Source: CAZSAT01 sp964604675
Lineage (GTDB): Bacteria > Myxococcota_A > UBA796 > CAJQPC01
Direction of reading: 5' to 3'
Assembly: GCA_964604675.1 (NCBI GenBank)
Contig: CAZSAT010000035.1
Span: 1-58,919, forward strand
DNA length: 58,919 bases
Part shown: positions 35,930 to 44,962 of the stretch, piece after piece
How positions within the stretch are numbered: position 1 is the first letter of the stretch
How the letters are laid out: each line of letters opens with the position of its first letter
Notes under the pieces: generated by a model
Seen by the model: the letters and a program-made list of their open reading frames with translations, nothing else
What the model was told of the DNA's origin: nothing
The model's database searches: none
Position numbers and translations under genes: made by a program

Positions 35930-38380
35930 ATGTTCTGGCTCGCCTGCACCTCGACCGACGCGGGCACCGATCCACCGGACCTGAGCGCGGTCCTGGTCGA
36001 CGAGGCCCGCGCCGGCGTGATCCACGATCCGGCCGTGCTCTTCGCGGGGATCTCGGCCGACGGGCGCGAGGGCGACATCCTGCTCTACAACGACCGGGTG
36101 CGCTTCGTGGTGCGCGGCGTGCGCGAAGGCGACTTCTACATCCAGCAGGGCGGCGGCATCACCGACGCGGACATCGTGCGACCGGACGGGCAGCTCGGCC
36201 GGGAGGCCGTGGACGCCTGGCGCGAGATGATCGGGCTGGGGCACCTGCTCGAGGCCGAGAGCGTGACGGTGATGGAGGACGGGCGCGCCGGCGGCCCCGC
36301 GGTGGTGCGGGTCGAGGGCTACGACACCGCGATGGAGCTGGCCACGGGCTCCCTCGAAGCGCCCGAGCTGATCCCCGACGAGGGCCTGGCCATGCGCACC
36401 GACTACGTGCTCGAGCCGGGCTCGTCGCTCTTGAAGGTGATCACCACGGTGACCGCGACCGACCACGACGTGCGCTTCGGGATCGGCGACATCCTGCAGG
36501 CCTCCCTCGACGCCGGCACGCTCTACGCGCCCGGGGAGGGCTACGAGGTCGGCGGCTCGACCTCGCTCGACTGGATCGGCTGGATCGCCGACCGCGACGA
36601 CCTGGCCTACGGCATCTTCGCCACCCCGGACAGCACGCTGAACGTGGGCGGGCTCGCGCAGATCCTCCAGGGCGCGGCCGAGCTGGTGGCCGGCTTCTCC
36701 GAGACCCTCGACATCGCCGAGGGCGAGAGCGCGACCTGGACGCGGTACTACGGGGTGGGCGCGTCGCTCGGCGAGCTGTCCGATGCGTGGATGGCGCTCG
36801 ACGGTGAGCACACCACGCTCGAGGTCGACGCCGGCGCCCCCGGGGTGCGCGTGTCGGTCACTGCCGACGGGCTGCCGTTCACGGTCGGGCTCTCTGGAGA
36901 CGACGGACGGGTGACGCTCACCGTGCCCGTCGACGCCGCGATCGACCACGTGCTGGACGGGCGAGGCCGAGGGCTCTACTTCGACCTGCCCGCCGGACAC
37001 GGGAGCTGGTCGGGCTACGCGTCCGAGCCCGTGCAGGCGCGGGTGCTCGAGAGCCTGGCGAGCGGTGCGGTCCCGGTGCTCCAGGCCCAGGGGCGCGGCT
37101 GGTCGGCCACCAGCCTGCCCGAGCCGGCGAGCCTCGTGGTCTCCGGGGAGCACAGCTTCGAGATCCGCCTGTACAGCACGGCGAAGGACGACGCCGACCC
37201 CGCGCTGGTGCGCGACACCCCGGGAGGCGGCGCGACCGCCATCGGCTGGGCGCCCGACGGCGACGTCACCGTGGCGCTCGCGCCCGGTGAGTACAGCTGG
37301 GTCGCCTGGGCCGGGCTGCGCAACGAGCTCGACACCGGCACCCTCACGGTCTCGGCCGGGGAGGACGCCACGCTGACGGTCGACACGCCGCTGGCCTACG
37401 GCAGCGACTGGTCGGCCGCAGACCTGCACGTGCACGCGGCGCCCTCCGGAGACGGCGGCATCCCGCTGGAGGAGCGGGTGGTGGTGATGGCCTCGCTGGG
37501 CCTCGACATCTTCGTGGCCACCGACCACGACCACGTCACCGACTACAGCCCCCTGGTCGAGGTGCTGGGCCTGGACATCGCCAGCGTCGTCGGGGTCGAG
37601 GTGAGCCCGGTGCTCGGCGGCCACGTGAACGCGTGGCCCGTGGTGCGCGACCCCGAGGCCACCAACGGCGGGGCCTGGCTCTGGTGGGCCAACATCCCGG
37701 ACAGCGCGGAGGCCTGGTTCAGCGGCATGCGCGACCGGTGGCCCGACGCGCTGCTCCAGATCAACCACCCCACCGACGGCGGCTTCGCCGACATGGCGCA
37801 GTGGACGCCCGGCAGCATCGGCGCGCCCGAGCGCTGGTCCGAGGACTTCGACGCGGTGGAGGTGCTCAACTCGGGCGACTGGAGCTACGCGGACTTCTGG
37901 TGGGACTGCTTCGCACGGGGCGTGCTGGCGGCCCCGGTGGGGGTCTCCGACAGCCACACGCACACCTCGGGGTCGCCGGGCCTGAACGTCACGCTCTACA
38001 AGGACGACCTCGCCGCGTCGGTGAGCGGCCTCTCGACCGTGGTGAGCCTCGGCCCCACGATCGAGCAGGACCCGCCCCCCGGCACCGTCATCGGTCCGAC
38101 CACCCTGTCGGTGCAGGCGCTCTCCCCGAGCTGGATCGCCGTCGACACCCTCACGCTCTACCGCGACGGCGAGGCCATCGAGAGCGTGGCGGGCACGACC
38201 GCGAGCTTCGAGCTGTCGCCCGACGAGGACGCCGCGTACACGGTCGTGGCCACGGGGACCGAGCCGATGACCCCGCTCTTCGGCGACCTGCCCTTCGCGA
38301 TGAGCGCGCCGGTGATGATCGACGTGGACGACGACGGCTGGGATCCCCCGCTTCCGGCCTTCACCTACGAGGCGCGCTGA
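35930..38380 (+). CDS. Lipoprotein with PHP-type metallohydrolase domain
   Basis: The 816-residue protein starts MFWLAC, one of the shortest possible lipoprotein leaders (Cys at 6). Residues about 20-480 form a large beta-rich region. A PHP-like metal-dependent hydrolase domain follows at about 490-690: ADLHVHAAPSGDGG, IFVATDHDHVTDY, LLQINHPTDGG and GVSDSHTHTSG supply His/Asp ligands. The arrangement resembles the CehA/McbA family of surface metallohydrolases, whose members hydrolyse varied esters or amides. A C-terminal Ig-like segment completes it. The next gene starts directly after the stop, so the two are probably co-transcribed. Confidence 0.75.
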   Translation: MFWLACTSTDAGTDPPDLSAVLVDEARAGVIHDPAVLFAGISADGREGDILLYNDRVRFVVRGVREGDFYIQQGGGITDADIVRPDGQLGREAVDAWREMIGLGHLLEAESVTVMEDGRAGGPAVVRVEGYDTAMELATGSLEAPELIPDEGLAMRTDYVLEPGSSLLKVITTVTATDHDVRFGIGDILQASLDAGTLYAPGEGYEVGGSTSLDWIGWIADRDDLAYGIFATPDSTLNVGGLAQILQGAAELVAGFSETLDIAEGESATWTRYYGVGASLGELSDAWMALDGEHTTLEVDAGAPGVRVSVTADGLPFTVGLSGDDGRVTLTVPVDAAIDHVLDGRGRGLYFDLPAGHGSWSGYASEPVQARVLESLASGAVPVLQAQGRGWSATSLPEPASLVVSGEHSFEIRLYSTAKDDADPALVRDTPGGGATAIGWAPDGDVTVALAPGEYSWVAWAGLRNELDTGTLTVSAGEDATLTVDTPLAYGSDWSAADLHVHAAPSGDGGIPLEERVVVMASLGLDIFVATDHDHVTDYSPLVEVLGLDIASVVGVEVSPVLGGHVNAWPVVRDPEATNGGAWLWWANIPDSAEAWFSGMRDRWPDALLQINHPTDGGFADMAQWTPGSIGAPERWSEDFDAVEVLNSGDWSYADFWWDCFARGVLAAPVGVSDSHTHTSGSPGLNVTLYKDDLAASVSGLSTVVSLGPTIEQDPPPGTVIGPTTLSVQALSPSWIAVDTLTLYRDGEAIESVAGTTASFELSPDEDAAYTVVATGTEPMTPLFGDLPFAMSAPVMIDVDDDGWDPPLPAFTYEAR

Positions 38381-39829
38381 GTGGCGCGGAGCCGCCGATC
38401 CCGGAGGCGGCGCCCCTCCCGCTGGCAGAGACTCCCGCTCGCGGTGCGCGCCAGCGTGCTGCTCGGTAGCCTGGTGGTCGGCCTCGGCCTGATCGAACTG
38501 GGCGCGCGGGACACCGTGGGCGAGCTGCCGGTGTGGTCGGTCGACGACCCGGACACCGTGGTGATGACCGGCCACGCGACCCGGCTCTGGGGCATGCGCG
38601 AGGGGGTGAAGGACAACGCGGGCGCGCAGGCGACCATCGGGCCGCTCGGCCTGCGGGAGCCCGTTCCGCCCGTGCCGCGACCGGCCGGAACCGAGCGGGT
38701 GCTCGTCCTGGGCGACTCCTCCTTCTTCGGCCACGGCGTGGCCGACGACGAGACCCTCACCGAGCAGCTGGTGGTGGCCCTGCGCGACCGGGGCGTGACC
38801 GCCGACGCCGTCAACGGCGCCGTGAGCGGCTACAGCGTGGCCCAGTCGCTCCTGCTCATGGAGGACGTGGGCTGGTCGACCGAGCCGACGCTCGTGGTCT
38901 CGGCCAACCTCTGGAGCGACAACACCTGGGACGCCTTCCACGACGAGGACCTGCTCCGCTCGCGGAAGCTGGCGCGGGGGAACCCCCTGGTGCACTCGGC
39001 GGCGTTCCGCCTCTTCGCCACCTGGGCGGCGAGCCGCCTGGGCGGTGGGCGCCTGGTCGCGGTCCGCCCGAGCGAGGGCTGGCCCGTCGACAAGGTGAGG
39101 CGCGTGCCGCCGCGGCGCTTTGCGGAGCTCCTGGACCAGCTCGCCCGCGAGGCCGCCGAACGCGGCGTGGGCTTCGCACTCCTGAAGCCGACCAACCGCT
39201 TCCTGGTCGACACGCCCAGCGCCTCGAGCGCGCCTGCGTGGGGGGTGTACTACCAGGCCCAGGAGATCGTGGCGGCCCACCACGGCACCGTGGTCGCCGA
39301 CATGACGCCGGCCTTCACCGCCGCCTTCGCCGAGGGCGCGGCGGCCGACGACCTGTTCATGGATCTGATGCACCCCCGGGCGATCGGTCAGCGCTTGATG
39401 GCGGAGGCCCTTGCGGACGCGCTGGTGGCCGCGGGCTGGCCGAAGCGCTCGCTGATCGGCGTGGACACGCCGGCCGACGTCTCCGCGCTGGTCGAGCAGG
39501 AGACCACCCCTCGGATCGACGACGGCGGGGTCGGCTCGCCCCAGCGCAACCTGTTTGCGGGCGTGGCGGCGTCGCGCAGCGAGGACGCGACCTCGGGCTG
39601 CGTGCCGTGGACCGTGGAGGGCACCGTGGACGCCGACGGCCCCGCGACCGTGAACGTGGGCGACCCGGCCGGGCGGTCCCTGGGCCAGGCCGTCCTGGAC
39701 CGAGGGGGGACCTTCCGCATCGAGGTGTGCACGTCGCTCTCGACGCTGCTCCTCACGGCCACGCACGGCGAGGAGCGCGTGCAGCAGACCCTCGCGCCCG
39801 GCGAGCACGCGGCCTTGAACTTCCGATGA
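38381..39829 (+). CDS. SGNH/GDSL-like hydrolase with N-terminal membrane anchor
   Basis: The 482-residue protein starts with GTG adjacent to the previous stop. An Arg-rich N-terminus and one transmembrane helix (about residues 25-42, ASVLLGSLVVGLGLIEL) place the bulk outside the cytoplasm. The SGNH pattern is LVLGDSSFFGHG (nucleophile Ser, near residue 111), an Asn-containing block VSANLWSDN, and DLMHPRAIG with catalytic Asp/His near residue 330. Such enzymes remove acyl groups from sugars or lipids. SGNH proteins often sit near carbamoyltransferase and DUF5989 genes, which occur 2 kb downstream here. Confidence 0.75.
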   Translation: MARSRRSRRRRPSRWQRLPLAVRASVLLGSLVVGLGLIELGARDTVGELPVWSVDDPDTVVMTGHATRLWGMREGVKDNAGAQATIGPLGLREPVPPVPRPAGTERVLVLGDSSFFGHGVADDETLTEQLVVALRDRGVTADAVNGAVSGYSVAQSLLLMEDVGWSTEPTLVVSANLWSDNTWDAFHDEDLLRSRKLARGNPLVHSAAFRLFATWAASRLGGGRLVAVRPSEGWPVDKVRRVPPRRFAELLDQLAREAAERGVGFALLKPTNRFLVDTPSASSAPAWGVYYQAQEIVAAHHGTVVADMTPAFTAAFAEGAAADDLFMDLMHPRAIGQRLMAEALADALVAAGWPKRSLIGVDTPADVSALVEQETTPRIDDGGVGSPQRNLFAGVAASRSEDATSGCVPWTVEGTVDADGPATVNVGDPAGRSLGQAVLDRGGTFRIEVCTSLSTLLLTATHGEERVQQTLAPGEHAALNFR

Positions 39830-39890
39830 GCCGGTCGAAGCTCCTGGGGCCGAGGGGCGCACCCGGAGTCGGTCGGGGCACGACCTGGAG

Positions 39891-39896
39891 TAGCGT
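39891..39896 (+). promoter_or_regulatory. -10 element TAGCGT, predicted leaderless start
   Basis: TAGCGT ends six bases before the ATG at 39903. The GAGG between them overlaps the expected spacing only partly, so a leaderless start is preferred. Confidence 0.4.
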
Positions 39897-39902
39897 GAGG
39901 CG

Positions 39903-41522
39903 ATGAGGAGCACGACCGACCTCGCACGAACGTGGCTCGTCCCGCTGGGCGCGCTGGTCGTCGTGACCGGCCTGCTCCTGCTCGGCGCCCTGGTCCTGGA
40001 CGCGGGCTTGGCCGGCACCACCGACGTCTTCACCCTGCTCTTGTTCCCCAACGCGCAGTCCGCCGCGGACACCTTGTCCAGCGCCGGCGAGATCGCAGCG
40101 GGCGTGTTGGCGGTCGCCGTGACCGTGGTGGCCATCATCGTGGAGCTCGCTGCGACACGCTACACCCACCGGGCCACCGACCTGTTCCTCGAAGAGCCCG
40201 TGAACTTCGTGGTGATGGGGCTCTTCGTGGTCGCCGCCCTGGTGGCGATCTGGGTGAGCAGCGTGTTCGACCCCGCGAGCGGCTTCGTGCCCCGCGCCGG
40301 GGTGTTCCTCTCCATGCTGCTGCTCACCCTGAGCCTGCTGCTCCTGTTGCCCTACTTCGCCTACGTGTTCGCGTTCCTCTCGCCCGTCGCCCTGGTGGGC
40401 CGGATGCGCCAGGCGACGCTGCGCTCCATGCTCGAGGGACGCCGAGCGGCCACCGGGCGGCGCCAGGTGCTTCGCGGCATCGACCAGCTCACCGACATCG
40501 GCCAGAACGCGCTGGATCACCACGACCGCGAGGTGGTGCTGGCGAGCGCGGAGGCCCTCCACACCCTCGCGCTCCGCTACCTGGAGGACCGCCGGGACTT
40601 CGCTCCGCCCTGGTTCGCGATCGACGGTGCGCTCAGGCACGACGCCGACTTCGCGAGCCTCGACCCCGACGCGCTGCAGAACCTGGAGCGCGACGGAACC
40701 TGGTTCGAGTGGAAGCTGCTGCGGCAGTGCCAGAGCCTGTTTCGGCGCAGCCTGGGCACGATGCCCGACCTGCCGGGCGTGCTGGCCATCCAGCTCCGTC
40801 GTCAGGCCCAGGCGGCCTACCGCGGCGATCACGAGGCCGGCGCCGAGCTCGTGCTGCGCTTCTTCAACAGCCTGCTCCGCGACGCGATCGAGGGGCGCGA
40901 TCCGGCGGCCGCCTCGGCGGTGCTGCACCAGTACCGCACCCTGGCCGAACGCTGCCTGACGGCGGGGCAACACGCGACCAGCCTGGCCATCGCCCGCTAC
41001 CTGACCCTGTACGGCCTGGTCGCCTTCGAGGCCGGCTTGCCCGCGGTGCTGGAGACGGTGGCCAACGACCTCGAGCAGCTCAACGAGCTCGCGTTCGAGC
41101 GGCGCAGCCCGGCCGCCAGGGAGCTCTTGCGCGCCTTCCTCCAGGTCGACGAGAACGCTCGGAGCGAGGTGCAGGAGACCAGCCTGCGCGGCGTGCGCAA
41201 GGCCCAGGTCCGGCTGGCCACGTACTTCCTCGCCACCGGCAACACCTGGGCGGCGAAGGAGGTGTTCCGAGACATGGAGGGCGAACGGCCGGAACGGCTC
41301 GCGCTCATCCGCGACGAGCTGCTCCGCGTGGGCTCCGCGGTGCACTGGGAGGTCGGCGTGCGCGGCCGCAACCCGGACTGGCTGCCCCCCGCACGGCGGG
41401 CGCACCTGGGCGAGTTCTTCGGCTGGTTCGAGGGCCGCCTGCCGGCCCCGCCCACTGCGGGACGCCCCACCTGGCTCAAGACCATCGCGCTCGAGCCGGG
41501 CGAGGAGCCCCCGCCCGCGTGA
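39903..41522 (+). CDS. DUF2254-like membrane protein
   Basis: The 539-residue protein has four hydrophobic helices in the first 165 residues (near 13-32, 62-82, 101-120 and 133-155) and a long, mostly helical cytosolic part. The block AATRYTHRATDLFLEEPVNFVVMGLFVVAALVAIWV resembles the core of DUF2254 predicted membrane proteins. The C-terminal region looks like alpha-solenoid repeats (paired helices with Ala/Leu/Arg patterns). The function is unknown. It is convergent with the DUF5989 genes after only four bases, so its transcript may run into them as antisense. Confidence 0.6.
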   Translation: MRSTTDLARTWLVPLGALVVVTGLLLLGALVLDAGLAGTTDVFTLLLFPNAQSAADTLSSAGEIAAGVLAVAVTVVAIIVELAATRYTHRATDLFLEEPVNFVVMGLFVVAALVAIWVSSVFDPASGFVPRAGVFLSMLLLTLSLLLLLPYFAYVFAFLSPVALVGRMRQATLRSMLEGRRAATGRRQVLRGIDQLTDIGQNALDHHDREVVLASAEALHTLALRYLEDRRDFAPPWFAIDGALRHDADFASLDPDALQNLERDGTWFEWKLLRQCQSLFRRSLGTMPDLPGVLAIQLRRQAQAAYRGDHEAGAELVLRFFNSLLRDAIEGRDPAAASAVLHQYRTLAERCLTAGQHATSLAIARYLTLYGLVAFEAGLPAVLETVANDLEQLNELAFERRSPAARELLRAFLQVDENARSEVQETSLRGVRKAQVRLATYFLATGNTWAAKEVFRDMEGERPERLALIRDELLRVGSAVHWEVGVRGRNPDWLPPARRAHLGEFFGWFEGRLPAPPTAGRPTWLKTIALEPGEEPPPA

Positions 41523-41526
41523 AGGC

Positions 41527-41742
41527 TCAGATGGCGATGTAGACGAAGGGCGCGACGTACTCGAACATCTGGAGCACCACGAGCACCGCGCCCAGCAGCA
41601 AGAGCACGATCACGAGCGGGAGCATCCACCAGCGCCCACCACGGGCCAACAGGGCGAGCAGCTCGCCCGCCGTGCCCATGCCCATCAACATCGCTTCGAG
41701 GCGACCCGGCTCGTAGTCGGGCTGTTCGTCGGCGTTCTGCAT
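41527..41742 (-). CDS. DUF5989-type small membrane protein, copy 2
   Basis: The 71-residue peptide has a soluble N-terminus with GELLALLARGGRWW, then one transmembrane helix (about 44-62) and a short tail. It is a clear paralogue of the preceding 63-residue gene. Peptides of this kind typically accompany carbamoyltransferases. The two copies are separated by three bases and follow the carbamoyltransferase gene in one operon. The role is unknown; a membrane recruiting factor is possible. Confidence 0.75.
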   Translation of the reverse strand: MQNADEQPDYEPGRLEAMLMGMGTAGELLALLARGGRWWMLPLVIVLLLLGAVLVVLQMFEYVAPFVYIAI

Positions 41743-41745
41743 GCC

Positions 41746-41937
41746 CTACACGTACAGGAAAGGCAGCACAACCTCAAGGGCCTGCAGCACCATCAGCACC
41801 CCTCCCCCGATCAAGATCAGGACCACGGCCAACAACAGCCACCAGCGCCCACCGCGAGCGATCAACGCCATCAGCTCGCCCACGGTGCCGAAGCGCATCA
41901 GCGCGAGCTCCAGCCGAGACAGCTCGGGCTCGCTCAC
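41746..41937 (-). CDS. DUF5989-type small membrane protein, copy 1
   Basis: The 63-residue peptide starts with GTG overlapping the TGA of the carbamoyltransferase gene (GTGA), so it is translationally coupled. It contains GELMALIARGGRWWLLLAVV and a single transmembrane helix (about residues 36-56), aligning with copy 2 along its whole length. Tandem duplication of this peptide is unusual as far as I know. The open frame extends upstream antisense-free into the carbamoyltransferase, but only in a shadow frame. Confidence 0.75.
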   Translation of the reverse strand: MSEPELSRLELALMRFGTVGELMALIARGGRWWLLLAVVLILIGGGVLMVLQALEVVLPFLYV

Positions 41938-43649
41938 CGCGGACGGTCCATGCGGAAGCCTTCCACGTACAGCACGTCGAGCTCCGAGCGCAGGAGCGTG
42001 GCCACCGCGTCGACCGGCGAGCTCACGATGGGCTCGCCCTTCAGGTTGAAGCTCGTGTTGAGCACCACCGGCGTGCCCGTGCGCTCGCCCACGCCCTCGA
42101 CGATGCGGTGGAAGGCGGGCGTGCGGTCCCGCTCCACGACCTGCACCCGCGAGCTGCCGTCCACGTGGGTGGTCGCGGCGGTCTTGTCGGGCTGCAACGA
42201 GCGGGCCGTGGTGAGCATCCAGGGCGCCAACAGCTCGGCGGCCGGGGGGACGTCGAACCAGGCGCTCGCCGCCTCGGCGGTGACGGCGGGCGCGAAGGGA
42301 CGAAAGGCCTCGCGGAACTTGATGCGAGCGTTCACCGTGTCGCGCATGCCCTCCTCGGCCGCGTTGGCGAGGATGCTCCGGTGGCCCAGCGCCCGTGGGC
42401 CCCACTCGAAGCCGCCTTCCACCCAGCCGATGACCTTGCCCGCCGCGATGTCGTCGGCGGCCTGGTCGGGCGCGGCGTCGCCCGCGTCGCTGTAGTCGAA
42501 GCCCAGGTCGCCCAGGATGGTGTCGACCCGCGACCGCTCCCACCTGCGGCCGAGCGCCGGCCCCGCCAGCCGACCTGCGCGCTCTCCGCCCAGCACCCGA
42601 TGCCAGGCCCACAGCGCCGCACCGAGCGCGCCGCCCGCGTCGCCGGCCGCCGGCTGCACGAACAGGCGCTCGAAGGGCCCGTCGCGGCCGAGGCGCTCGT
42701 TCGCTACCGAGTTCAGGGCCACGCCGCCCGCGAGGCAGAGGTTGGGGCTGTCGACGGTCTGGCGCGCGTGCTCGGCGAGGCGCAGCACCGCCCCCTCGGT
42801 GACCTTCTGCACACTCGCCGCGACGTCGGCGAAGCGCTGGTCGTCGCCGGTTCCCGGCGTGAAGGGCGTGCCGGGGAAGCGCGGAGGCCCGAGGAGCTGG
42901 ACCAGCTTGTCGCTGTAGGCCTGCTCGGGGTGCCAGTGGAAGGTGAAGTAGGACAGATCGAGGGAGAAGCCCCCCTCGCTCCACTGCAACAGCTCGGAGA
43001 GCTCCGGCTCGAAGCGCGGCTCGCCGTAGGGCGCCATGCCCATGACCTTGTACTCGCCGTTGTTCACCGCGAAGCCGAGGTAGGCGGTGAAGGCGGAGTA
43101 GAAGAGGCCGAGGCTGTGCGGGTACCGGATCTCCGCCACGGGCTGGAGGTCGTTGCCGACCCCGCGCCAGAGGGCTGTGGAGCAGTGTTCCCCGACCCCA
43201 TCGATGGTGAGCACCGCGGCGTGGTCGAAGGGCGAGCAGTAGTAGGCGCTGGCGGCGTGGGAGAGGTGGTGCTCGGAGAAGAAGAGCCTCTCGGGCCGCA
43301 GCCCGAAGGTCTTCACGAGCTGGTTCTTGAGCCAGAGCCGGTCACCCAGCCAGCCGTGCATCGAGCGGTTGAAGGCCCGCCACGATCTCGGAAAGGTGGC
43401 CACGGCGGTCGCCACGATGCGCTCGAACTTGCGGAGCGGCTTCTCGTAGAAGACCAGCCCCTCGAGGTCGCCGATCCCGATGCCTTCGTGGTCCAGGCAC
43501 CACCGCACGGCGCGCATCGGCAGGGAGCGGTCGTGCTTCACCCGGCTGAAGCGCTCCTCCTGGGCGCAGCAGACGATCTCCCCGTCGCGGAGCAGAGCTG
43601 CGGCGGAGTCGTGGAACAGGGCGCTGACACCCAGGACGTAGCGCGGCAT
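41934..43649 (-). CDS. Carbamoyltransferase, TobZ/NodU family
   Basis: The 571-residue enzyme matches the family in length. The N-terminal Kae1-like domain has VLGVSALFHDSAAALLRDGEIV, EERFSRVKHD, the metal-binding HHLSHAASAYYCSPF and LTIDGVGE. The C-terminal YrdC-like part has WGPRALGHRSILA, REAFRPFAP and VLNTSFNLKGEPIV. It transfers a carbamoyl group from carbamoyl phosphate, through carbamoyl-AMP, to a hydroxyl group, often on an antibiotic or a sugar. The acceptor is unknown. Its start overlaps the stop of the ferritin-like gene, and two DUF5989-type peptides follow. Confidence 0.9.
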   Translation of the reverse strand: MPRYVLGVSALFHDSAAALLRDGEIVCCAQEERFSRVKHDRSLPMRAVRWCLDHEGIGIGDLEGLVFYEKPLRKFERIVATAVATFPRSWRAFNRSMHGWLGDRLWLKNQLVKTFGLRPERLFFSEHHLSHAASAYYCSPFDHAAVLTIDGVGEHCSTALWRGVGNDLQPVAEIRYPHSLGLFYSAFTAYLGFAVNNGEYKVMGMAPYGEPRFEPELSELLQWSEGGFSLDLSYFTFHWHPEQAYSDKLVQLLGPPRFPGTPFTPGTGDDQRFADVAASVQKVTEGAVLRLAEHARQTVDSPNLCLAGGVALNSVANERLGRDGPFERLFVQPAAGDAGGALGAALWAWHRVLGGERAGRLAGPALGRRWERSRVDTILGDLGFDYSDAGDAAPDQAADDIAAGKVIGWVEGGFEWGPRALGHRSILANAAEEGMRDTVNARIKFREAFRPFAPAVTAEAASAWFDVPPAAELLAPWMLTTARSLQPDKTAATTHVDGSSRVQVVERDRTPAFHRIVEGVGERTGTPVVLNTSFNLKGEPIVSSPVDAVATLLRSELDVLYVEGFRMDRPR

Positions 43650-44395
43650 CAGCCCGCTGAGCGTGCGGTGACGGCACGCGGTCGAGCATCGATCCGAGGG
43701 GCGGACCAGCCGCCCCGCTCGAGGCGCGCGAAGACCGCGAAGGGCGCCACGGCGAGCACGTAGAGCACGGTGAGCCAGAGCTGACCGACCACGGAGCCGA
43801 GGTGGCGGCTGCCGCGCAGCCAGGCCTCCTTGAGCCGGTTCCAGCGCACCTTGCGCATGGCCTTGTCGACGGCGGCACCCTCGCCTCGCTGCCGGTAGAG
43901 CTCGAGGGCCTGCCGGCTGTAGGTGACGTGGAAGACCTCGTCCTTGAGGATGCGGTGCAGCGCCGCTTCGGCCTCGGCCGACAGCACCCCGGCGTCGAGG
44001 TAGCAGTGGAACTGTTCGACCGCGTCGGCCTCGGCCACGTGCACGAAGGCGAGGAAGTCGCGCTCGCCCAGGGTGGCGAACAGGCTCTCGGAGCCCACGA
44101 TGCCGTGGTCGCGGAGGAAGGCCGCGTCGGCCACCACCGCCTCGGTGCGATCGACCGCGCCCAACGCACGCACCAGGCCGAGGAAGATCCCCTCGTGGGT
44201 GCCCTCCTGCAGGGCGTGCTCCAGGTACTTTCGGCGCAGTTCCCCGCGCTCGGTGAGCTCGGCGGCGGCCAGCATGTCGTAGTAGCTGCCGCGCTCGGCG
44301 CGGCTGAAGGCCGACAGCATGCGCTTGGGGCCCCACGGCAGGCGCCAGACCACGTGGCCCAGGGCGGTGTGCACGAACCTGCGAACGGCGCTCAA
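43649..44395 (-). CDS. Ferritin-like diiron protein with C-terminal membrane segment
   Basis: The 248-residue protein is predicted to start with TTG at 44395, because GGAGG lies five bases upstream. Four helices carry Glu/His residues in ferritin-like positions: LEHALQEGTHEGIF (about 60-73), HVAEADAVEQFHCYLD (about 125-140) and ILKDEVFHVTYSRQALELY (about 152-170). A hydrophobic segment near residue 208-228 may anchor it. Such proteins can be oxidases or oxygenases. It overlaps the carbamoyltransferase by one base, so it probably acts on the same product. The family is not certain. Confidence 0.6.
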   Translation of the reverse strand: MSAVRRFVHTALGHVVWRLPWGPKRMLSAFSRAERGSYYDMLAAAELTERGELRRKYLEHALQEGTHEGIFLGLVRALGAVDRTEAVVADAAFLRDHGIVGSESLFATLGERDFLAFVHVAEADAVEQFHCYLDAGVLSAEAEAALHRILKDEVFHVTYSRQALELYRQRGEGAAVDKAMRKVRWNRLKEAWLRGSRHLGSVVGQLWLTVLYVLAVAPFAVFARLERGGWSAPRIDARPRAVTARSAG

Positions 44396-44483
44396 GCTGG
44401 CCTCCGACAGCGATCCTGTCCGCTGACGTGCCCCAACGCAAGCCGGCCTCATGCGAAGGGGCCCCGCAGCCGATCCAGATCCC

Positions 44484-44921
44484 ATGGCCCGACCTGCGAT
44501 CGTGCTCACCGATTCCCCGGACGACACCGGCACGGTCGAGTTCCTCCGAGACCTCCACGACCCCGGCTGGCGCTTCGCCCACCGGGACCCCAAGCTCGTG
44601 GACCTCCTGCACCGACTTGGCCGGGTGCTCGACCGCGAGACCGACGTGGAGGTGGGCTTCGAGCCGCGTCCCACGCCCACCTTCCGCATGACCCGCGGCC
44701 GCCGCGAGCTCCGCGTGCGCGTGCAGGGCGGCGGCCTGCACCTGCGACGGGGCAGCTCGGGGGAAGAAGAGCTCGTGGCGACCGAGCTGAGCTGGAGCGA
44801 CGCTGCCGGTGCCTACGAGGGCGATCCCATGCTGGCGATCATGAAGGCGCTGGCCCCCATCCTGTGGCCCGAGCGCTACCGCGACACGGGCGAGGCGACG
44901 AGCGGCAACGAACCGGCGTAG
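44484..44921 (+). CDS. Small protein of unknown function
   Basis: I do not recognise this 145-residue protein. It is Arg- and Glu/Asp-rich with short alternating strands (VEVGFEPRPTPTFRMTRGRRELRVRVQGGGLHLRRG) and no signal or membrane segment. An ATG at 44451 would add 11 residues; neither start has a good SD, so the start is uncertain. It is divergent from the ferritin-like gene and 41 bases upstream of the first radical-SAM gene, which has its own -10 element. Confidence 0.5.
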   Translation: MARPAIVLTDSPDDTGTVEFLRDLHDPGWRFAHRDPKLVDLLHRLGRVLDRETDVEVGFEPRPTPTFRMTRGRRELRVRVQGGGLHLRRGSSGEEELVATELSWSDAAGAYEGDPMLAIMKALAPILWPERYRDTGEATSGNEPA

Positions 44922-44951
44922 CCGCCCGAGCGCGGGGCCCCCGTCCCGGAG

Positions 44952-44957
44952 TATGGT
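44952..44957 (+). promoter_or_regulatory. -10 element TATGGT, predicted leaderless start
   Basis: TATGGT ends five bases before the ATG at 44963; there is no SD. Confidence 0.45.
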
Positions 44958-44962
44958 CGGGC

